Below are positions 58,400-64,000 of a stretch of DNA of 64,000 bases, in pieces. The position numbers and the translations under genes are program-made. The stretch spans positions 1,302,001 to 1,366,000 of the forward strand of contig JALRMH010000004.1 in the NCBI GenBank assembly GCA_026119935.1, in the 5' to 3' direction. The notes under the pieces were generated by a model. That model was not told the origin of the DNA and ran no database searches. It saw nothing but the letters and a program-made list of their open reading frames with translations. Each line of letters begins with the position of its first letter. The first letter of the stretch is position 1. This stretch comes from Endothia cerciana. Lineage: Eukaryota > Ascomycota > Sordariomycetes > Diaporthales > Cryphonectriaceae.

Positions 58400-58585
58400 C
58401 TTACAACCAACAGTGATCGGCGGTGGCACCACAGGGGCATATGCCGCCATGAATTTTCTCAACCTTGGAAAGAGTGTTGTTGTGGTTGAGAAGGAAGCTG
58501 TACTTTGAGGGCACACCAATGCCTACTTGGACCCGGCCACGGGTGTCTACGTCGACTACGGTGTTCAAGCATTCTGAAATAGTAC
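58400..58585 (+). pseudogene. inverted N-terminal fragment of the same FAD oxidase family
   Basis: The plus strand reads TVIGGGTTGAYAAMNFLNLG then VVVVEKEAVL, a TGA, GHTNAYLDPATGVYVDYGVQAF and another TGA. This is the dinucleotide-binding GxGxxG fold and the GGHTxT segment that normally open the flavoprotein whose remainder lies on the minus strand at 56818-58120. The piece is about 60 codons long, has two nonsense codons, and points towards the dehydrogenase gene. The simplest reading is an inversion through the original gene followed by decay; a second independent copy is the alternative. Confidence 0.75.
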
Positions 58586-59409
58586 GTCTTCCTTGGGAAT
58601 TTAACACCATGTTACTTCTGTGGAAGAGCCTTACTCGGTGTGCTAGTCGAGGTTTCACATTTGCTTCCGTGTCTGGGGATGTCGCTCTTTTCCTATGACC
58701 CGACGGAAAGCACACATACTGACATTCCGCTATGGCAGGCTCGGTGGCAAGGGACTATTTCATGCAAGCTTGCTGCTGAGCAGCCTAAATACTGCCTTTA
58801 CTTATTTAGCTATTCCTGGTGCCTTTTGGCCGTGTTCTTAATAAGTCCTAACTCACCCCACAAGCCTTCCTAGTTGTAATAATCACCTGGGCATACACTG
58901 ACCACCCCTCTGACGACGGAGAAAGAAAAGAAGAATTCCTTCTGCCAGGGGGCTAATGCTGAAATGAAGGGGGTTTTTTTAATTATTATTATTATTTTTA
59001 TTTTATCTCACTGCCAGCATCTTAATCACGACCAGTGGGCAGAACTGTCAAGATCTCGTATCACTGTATCTAGATTTTCGAAAGTGCCCATGACGAGCTG
59101 GCCGCACTGGGCCCTTCTTCCCGTTGGAACACCGAAAGTGCCCGACCACAGGGGCTGCTCGGACTGCGTAACCCCCCCCCCCCCCCGGGGCCGCCAGGCT
59201 GACAGGCATCCAGGACCTCTTGTGAGGGTCCCTGGCCTCTGGGGCTTACATGCATGCATACTCCTTGCTGAGGACCTTGGGGATGTCTCGGTACTGTATA
59301 GACGGGCTGGCCGAGCAGGACATGCATGTGATATGAGATTTACTATGGATATTGTGTCGGCCATTCAGACCTCCTCCTGCTCCTCCTTTTATGTAATATT
59401 ATGTAGTGT
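58586..59409. other. intergenic, downstream of the dehydrogenase
   Basis: Contains an (ATT)n/T-rich tract at 58973-59005 and a C-run of about 16 followed by G at 59169-59190. No gene was recognised. Confidence 0.5.
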
Positions 59410-60546
59410 CTACTCCTGATTCGGCGTGAAATACACACTCTTTCCCGCACCTCCTGCCGCCGCAGCCGTGCTGAAGGCCTCTTCCCAGTCCTGGAGCGCG
59501 AACTTCCCTGCCACCTGCATGCCCGCCCTGGAGCCGATCTGGAGCGCACCCGTCTCGATGGTCTTGATCAGGTCCTTGGCCTGCTGGGACGTGTTCATGA
59601 AGGTACCCCTGATCGTGACCCCCTTGTTGACGACCTGCCCATAAGGCACCTCGAGGTCACCCCTGACGCCCCCCATCAGGCTCATGCGGCCCCCGGGCCT
59701 CAAGCAGGCGAAGCCCGTCTTGGTGAAGCTCTTGCCCGCCTTGGGGGGGGACATGTCAAGGTACACGTCGAGCGGGCCGAACTTGCCAAGGGCCTCGACG
59801 TCCTCCTGCTCGTTGCCGGTGAACCTGACCGTCTCCAGCCTCGGCGAGAGCCGCTTCAGGTCCGCCAGGGCGGCCTCGTTCCTCCCCATGGCGATGACGC
59901 GGGCTCCCATGGCGAGGGCGACGTGCACCGCCGCGCCGCCGAAGGACCCCGTGGCCGGGGCCACCAGGACGGTGTCGCCGGCCTTGACCCCGACCTCGGC
60001 CAGCCCGGCGTACGGCACGATCAGCTGGCTGATGGCGCCGAGCTCCTCGAGCCTGTAGCCCAGCCTGCCCACCAGCGCGCCCTCGTCGAGCGCGTGGACG
60101 CCCTCGAGGGGCGCCGTGGCCAGCGTGGCCCACACGCCGTTGCGCCAGTCCCCGCCGAACAGCCGCCTGGTGCCCTCGCTGGTGCCCTCGTTGAAGCCGC
60201 GCAGGACTTTGACGCCCGGGTCGTCGCGCGCCCGCACCGCCAGCTCCACGTAGGCCAGCTGGCCCGGCCTCAGCGCCGTGGCGTCCGGCGGCACGGCCGC
60301 GATGCGGGCGATGCAGGTGCCGCCGGGCACGATGGGGAGGGGGTACTTGTAGCCGCGGGGGTTCCCGTTGGCGAAGATCTCATTTACATACTGGACGACG
60401 ATGGAGTAAAGCGGCCTGACGATGACAGTGCCGGCGTTGGGGGTAGGGGTCGGCAGGGAGGCGAGGGTGGGAGGGGAGGACGGGGAGTGGAACTGCAGGC
60501 CGGTGTAGGTCTCCGGGAGGGGTGGGTTTACGAGGTTGGCGGCCAT
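59410..60546 (-). CDS. medium-chain dehydrogenase/reductase (quinone-oxidoreductase-like)
   Basis: Intron-free, 378 residues from the Met at 60546 (MAANLVNPPLPETYTGLQF). The frame is open 62 codons further upstream without family resemblance. Seen: a GroES-like N-terminal half with PLPIVPGGTCIARIAAVPPDA and LRPGQLAYVELAV, a Rossmann fold with GDTVLVAPATGSFGGAAVHVALAMGARVIAMGRNE, VYLDMSPPKAG, GGRMSLMGGV and MQVAGKFALQDWEEAF near the C-terminus. The Cys/His zinc ligands of classical alcohol dehydrogenases are not evident, so it is probably a zinc-free NADPH oxidoreductase. The fusarubin cluster also has an alcohol-dehydrogenase-type protein (Fsr4); correspondence is inference. It is divergent from the flavin hydroxylase across 1.1 kb. 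Confidence 0.9.
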   Translation of the reverse strand: MAANLVNPPLPETYTGLQFHSPSSPPTLASLPTPTPNAGTVIVRPLYSIVVQYVNEIFANGNPRGYKYPLPIVPGGTCIARIAAVPPDATALRPGQLAYVELAVRARDDPGVKVLRGFNEGTSEGTRRLFGGDWRNGVWATLATAPLEGVHALDEGALVGRLGYRLEELGAISQLIVPYAGLAEVGVKAGDTVLVAPATGSFGGAAVHVALAMGARVIAMGRNEAALADLKRLSPRLETVRFTGNEQEDVEALGKFGPLDVYLDMSPPKAGKSFTKTGFACLRPGGRMSLMGGVRGDLEVPYGQVVNKGVTIRGTFMNTSQQAKDLIKTIETGALQIGSRAGMQVAGKFALQDWEEAFSTAAAAGGAGKSVYFTPNQE

Positions 60547-61650
60547 GGCAGGCGGCCAGGGCGTAGACAGACAAGCCACAGACGGCACGTAGGATATACC
60601 CTTCTCCTCTGTGGCACCCAGGAGCAACGACAGGGGCGGCAGGAAGGTCGGCAGGCGTGAAGCCGTGGACCGGGCTGCTGGAAGGCTGATGTAGGATATG
60701 GGTCGCAGGAGCCGAAGATGTCCCCTCCTCATCCGAGTAAAAGGTAAAAAAAGTGGTATATAGTATGTATAAGCTGGCAGAATGTGGTTTGTCCTGGTTC
60801 CCCCATTGCAATTATACGGTTACCAGCGCGCGCCTGCGCCTTGCTCACTCAGGTAACGGCATCTCCCTCCTCCTCTCTGCTCCGTCCTTACGGCCATTGC
60901 GGCCACGGTGATAAGGTTGTAGGGGGTTGCGAGCCGAGCCGTCGTCTACCGCTGGTCTTTACCCGAGCAGGTAACACTTATCTCCCGGCGGCACGGAGTT
61001 AGGAATAAAGTCATCAATGGACTGGCGTCTCAACCCGGCTGGCGTGTTACGACCCAGTACGTACTCCACTCCGGTTACTCCGGGTTGTTCAGTGTCACAC
61101 ATCGTTGGGATGTCCACCGTGCAGGAAGTCGGCAGATAGCCTGCTGACTCCCGCGTCTTGGTCTGACGGCCCGATAGTCAGGAGAGACAGCGAGCTCCCT
61201 GGTGCTTGGTAGCCGACCATGCCCGGGGCTGACACAGGCCTTGAGTATCCGGTCGGGGTTCAAACCATGCCGGGCCAGGTTGTCGGCGGGCCTCGTTCGG
61301 GTCCAGCTCGGAACTCACCCGGGGGGATGGAGACATCGCGTCCAGTCGTGAGCCTCGTATGATCCGGGCTCAACTCGAAACCTAATCGAGATCCCCTATG
61401 GGCGAAGCTCGAGGAGATGTTTCGAGGGGGGGGGGGCTGGCTGGCTGGCTGACTGGCTGGCTGGCTGGCAGGCTGGCTGGCTTTATCAATGTCGGGGCGA
61501 TGCTATTCAAAGAGCACGACCTCGCTCCCTTCGAGGGTTGGGCTCACTCCAGGACCACATCCGACAAACGAACTAACCTGGGCACCCCCTTTTCTTAATA
61601 CAATCTCGACCAACCTCGTCTGAAATTCTGCTGTCTCAATCGCATAAGCG
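60547..61650. promoter_or_regulatory. shared divergent upstream region of dehydrogenase and hydroxylase
   Basis: 1.1 kb between two outward-facing cluster genes. It includes a GGCT tandem array at 61437-61481 preceded by a G-run. No AflR-type TCG(N5)CGA word was found. Confidence 0.45.
61437..61481. repeat. tetranucleotide array (GGCT)n
   Basis: About eleven GGCT units with one GACT and one GGCA variant, directly after a run of nine G. Confidence 0.88.
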
Positions 61651-63273
61651 ATGGGTTCTGTAGCCCCTCTTGACGTGCTCATCGTAGGCGCGGGCCCCGT
61701 CGGCCTCGCCCTCGCGCTGGACCTCGGCCGGCGGGGAGTGCGCTCCACCGTCGTCGAGCGCGCGTCCGGCACGGGGACAGAGCTCCTCGCCAAGGCCAGC
61801 GTCATCAACGAGCGGAGCATGGAGTTCCTCCGCCTGCTGGGCGTCAGGGACGAGATCGCCCACGCGGGCTTCCCGGACGACCTGCCCGGGGACACCGTCT
61901 TCTGCACCGCGCTCAACGGCAAGCTCATCGGCCGCCTGGAGATGCCCTCGACCGAGAACAGGGAGCTCCCGCCGCAGTCCTCCGAGGTGCTGCGCCGCTG
62001 CCCGCAGTTCCTGTTTGACCCGATCCTCGCCCGCGCCGTGGTCCGCCAGGGCATGGCCGACATCCGCTACGGCGTGGAGGTGACCGGGTGTGAGCAGGAC
62101 AGCGATGGGGTGACCTGCCGCCTGAGGCACGTGCAGGACGGCAGGGAGGAGGAGCTCCGGGCGCGCTACCTCGTGGGGTGTGACGGCCCGACCAGCGAGG
62201 TCCGCAAGGCGGTCGGTATCGACTGGGACGGCAAGAACCTCGGGTACGCCGTCAGCGCCATCGTCCGCGTCGAGAACCTGGAGCGCTTCCACGACTTCGG
62301 CGACCGGGCGGAGCGCTACATGTTTATCAGCCCCGAGGGCACCTGGGCCAACTTCACCACGCTCGACGGCCGGTCGCTGTGGCGCTTCTCGGTGATCGGG
62401 ACGCAGGACAAGATCGACCCGGCGATGCTCGACCTGCATGCGCCGCTGCGGAAGTCCTTCGGCAGTGACGATGTTAAGTACGACCTCATTCGGGTCAACC
62501 AGTGGCGCCGGAGCCAGTTCACTGCCGGTCGATACTGCGCGGGCCGTATCCTCCTGGCTGGAGATTCCGCCCACACGATGTCCCCCACGGGCGGTCACGG
62601 GCTGAACACTGGGCTGGGGGATGCGATGGACCTCAGTTGGATGCTGCAGGCGCTCCTCGAGGGCTGGGGAGGGCCGGGTCTCGTCGAGGCGTACAACACA
62701 GAACGGCGCCCGATTGCCATTCGGAATGGTACCGGCTCGACCCGTAATTTTGGCATCTGGGTCGACCATCAGGGAAGGGACAAGATTCTGGACGAAGGAC
62801 CGGAGGCAGACGGCCAGCGGCGTGCCCTTGGTGACATGATGGCCAAGAACCTGCGCCAGGAGTTCCAGTCCCTGGGCCTCGCCCTGGGGTACCAATATGC
62901 AGACTCGCCCCTGGTCGTGCCGGATGGCTCGCCTGCGCCCCCAGACGACGCCGAAGTGTACGTCCAGACCGCCCGGCCGGGCCATCGAGCCCCGCACTGC
63001 TGGCTCAAGGACGGGCGTTCGACCATCGACCTCTTCGGGCGCGGGTTCGTTCTGCTCTGCTTCGGCGAGGGGTCGCCGGGCGACAAGAGCATCGTAGATG
63101 CGGCACGTAAGGTTGGCCTTCCGTTGGAGCGCGTTACCGTCGCCGAGAAGGAGGCGGCGGAGCTGTACCAGCGCCGACTGGTGCTTGTGCGCCCTGACGG
63201 GATGGTTGCTTGGCGAGGTGATGCCCTTCCTGAAGATGTTGAAGGACTCCTCGACAAAGTGCGAGGTTTCTGA
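61651..63273 (+). CDS. FAD-dependent aromatic hydroxylase (group A, PHBH/phenol hydroxylase type)
   Basis: Intron-free, 540 residues. The NAD(P)H-using flavin monooxygenase fold is shown by the N-terminal GAGPVGLALALDLGRRG (GxGxxG, with E at the end of strand 2 in VVERASG), the DG motif YLVGCDGPTSEVRKAVG, and the GD motif ILLAGDSAHTMSPTGGHGLNTGLGDAMDL. The C-terminal thioredoxin-like domain (HCWLKDGRSTIDLFGRGFVLL...) is typical of polyketide hydroxylases. It probably hydroxylates or dearomatises the PKS-derived aromatic ring; Fsr3 of the fusarubin pathway has a comparable monooxygenase role. The start context (AAGCGATGGG) and the immediate fold start support this Met. A 580-codon antisense frame covers the same DNA and is a shadow. 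Confidence 0.94.
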   Translation: MGSVAPLDVLIVGAGPVGLALALDLGRRGVRSTVVERASGTGTELLAKASVINERSMEFLRLLGVRDEIAHAGFPDDLPGDTVFCTALNGKLIGRLEMPSTENRELPPQSSEVLRRCPQFLFDPILARAVVRQGMADIRYGVEVTGCEQDSDGVTCRLRHVQDGREEELRARYLVGCDGPTSEVRKAVGIDWDGKNLGYAVSAIVRVENLERFHDFGDRAERYMFISPEGTWANFTTLDGRSLWRFSVIGTQDKIDPAMLDLHAPLRKSFGSDDVKYDLIRVNQWRRSQFTAGRYCAGRILLAGDSAHTMSPTGGHGLNTGLGDAMDLSWMLQALLEGWGGPGLVEAYNTERRPIAIRNGTGSTRNFGIWVDHQGRDKILDEGPEADGQRRALGDMMAKNLRQEFQSLGLALGYQYADSPLVVPDGSPAPPDDAEVYVQTARPGHRAPHCWLKDGRSTIDLFGRGFVLLCFGEGSPGDKSIVDAARKVGLPLERVTVAEKEAAELYQRRLVLVRPDGMVAWRGDALPEDVEGLLDKVRGF

Positions 63274-64000
63274 CGGCTGCCGGATAGAGGCCAAGGCCTG
63301 GGATAGGGTGGTCCTATCTCCTATGTACCAGTACAAAAAGTGAGGCCGGGGGGGGGGGGGTGTCCTGATGGAAGACACACCAGTGATAGCTATCCAGAAT
63401 GCCTCGTTTGACGCCGGGGTACCTTACCTTGCCTTACCTTACCTTCCAGGGGATGTCTTCCGTCCGAGTCTGTTTCAAGCATCAGAAGACTACTATGTTT
63501 TTAGTACAATATACTGGCCCAAGTTGGAGCACCATGATCAGTCTAGGGTCGATATCACAACGAATACTAGCATATCATCATGTGGATTCCTTTCTGCCAC
63601 AGGGTGAATTAAGGACTTCAATGTCCGAAGCAATCTAGTTGAGCATTGTGTATACCTTACGAGGTACACCTTAAAAGGGTCACGTTACTACACATAGACA
63701 CGGCGCCATTGGGAGCTTTAGATTCTAGGCTCATTGCCCAGGGCACAACTCTGTTGCGCGTGCCGGTGGGAATTCCCTTCATCTCGTCTGCAGGAGCTAC
63801 CATCTACAGGATCTAGTTGCAAAGTAGCCAGATGCAACGTACTCCATCTTGGTAATGGGTGTATATAGGTACGCAACACGTCTGTGGCTTATTAAATGAT
63901 CTCGGTGGCAGATCGTACTCCTCACACGGCGCGAAGGGAAAGAAAAAGCCCGAGGGGGCACGCCTGGTAGACTAGATAACCTGTGGATCCCAACCTGTAA
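63274..64000. other. right flank, nothing recognised
   Basis: A poly-G run at about 63347-63361 and a short ACCTT/CCTTA array at 63420-63448. Only short frames are present, without motifs. Confidence 0.5.

Noticed and set aside
59923..60660. 245-codon plus-strand frame over the dehydrogenase
   Set aside because: Gly/Arg/His-rich antisense shadow of a clear Rossmann-fold gene.
61236..61275. GGGGTTCAAACC-like word as part of a tRNA
   Set aside because: It resembles a T-loop only; no acceptor, D or anticodon stems fold around it. No tRNA, rRNA or CRISPR array was recognised anywhere in the window.
61636..63378. 580-codon antisense open frame over the flavin hydroxylase
   Set aside because: It is longer than the sense gene but has no domain; it results from GC-rich codon bias on the opposite strand of a gene with clear FAD motifs.

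Overview
The window is nuclear DNA of a filamentous ascomycete (Pezizomycotina, most likely a Sordariomycete; I cannot name the species). The evidence is short spliceosomal introns (GTRNGT...YAG, mostly 36-110 nt), compact GC-rich genes, a Zn2Cys6 regulator, an iterative non-reducing polyketide synthase, and fungal versions of LAS1, glyoxalase II and ketohexokinase-like genes. All exon structures below were assembled by hand from frame continuity and splice signals.

Left part (1-37.6 kb). This holds ordinary and damaged genes separated by unusually long non-coding DNA. In order there are a BBE-type FAD oxidase cut by the window edge (+), a degenerate EF-hand protein (-), a glyoxalase II with a mitochondrial leader (-), the pre-rRNA processing nuclease LAS1 (-), and a decayed poly(A)-tailed copy of the lysine gene saccharopine dehydrogenase (-). 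These are followed by a low-complexity acidic protein (-), a gene-poor stretch of about 10.6 kb, a PfkB sugar kinase with six exons (-), a broken secreted-protein relic (-), a frameshifted MFS transporter (+), and two small single-pass membrane proteins (34.8 kb +, 37.5 kb -). Intergenic DNA is peppered with poly-C/poly-G tracts of 9-20 nt, A/T-rich simple repeats and hexanucleotide tandem repeats.

Right part (38.9-63.3 kb). This is a secondary-metabolite gene cluster: a DUF4243 questin-oxidase/AflY-type oxygenase (-), a cytochrome P450 (+), an AflR-like Zn2Cys6 activator (-), a 2315-residue non-reducing PKS of layout SAT-KS-AT-PT-ACP-ACP-R (+), a medium-chain dehydrogenase (-) and a group A flavin hydroxylase (+). 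Between the PKS and the dehydrogenase lies a dead FAD-dependent oxidase whose N-terminal piece now points the opposite way to its body.

How the cluster probably works (inference). The SAT domain loads a starter, the PKS builds and cyclises a non-reduced polyketide, and the terminal reductase domain releases it as an aldehyde (or alcohol). The flavin hydroxylase, dehydrogenase and P450 then oxidise the aromatic product, and the DUF4243 enzyme could cleave a quinone-type ring. PKS layout, dehydrogenase and hydroxylase recall the fusarubin/bostrycoidin pyranonaphthoquinone pathways of Fusarium, but I see no O-methyltransferase or short-chain dehydrogenase, and the P450 and DUF4243 enzyme are additions. 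The product is therefore unknown.
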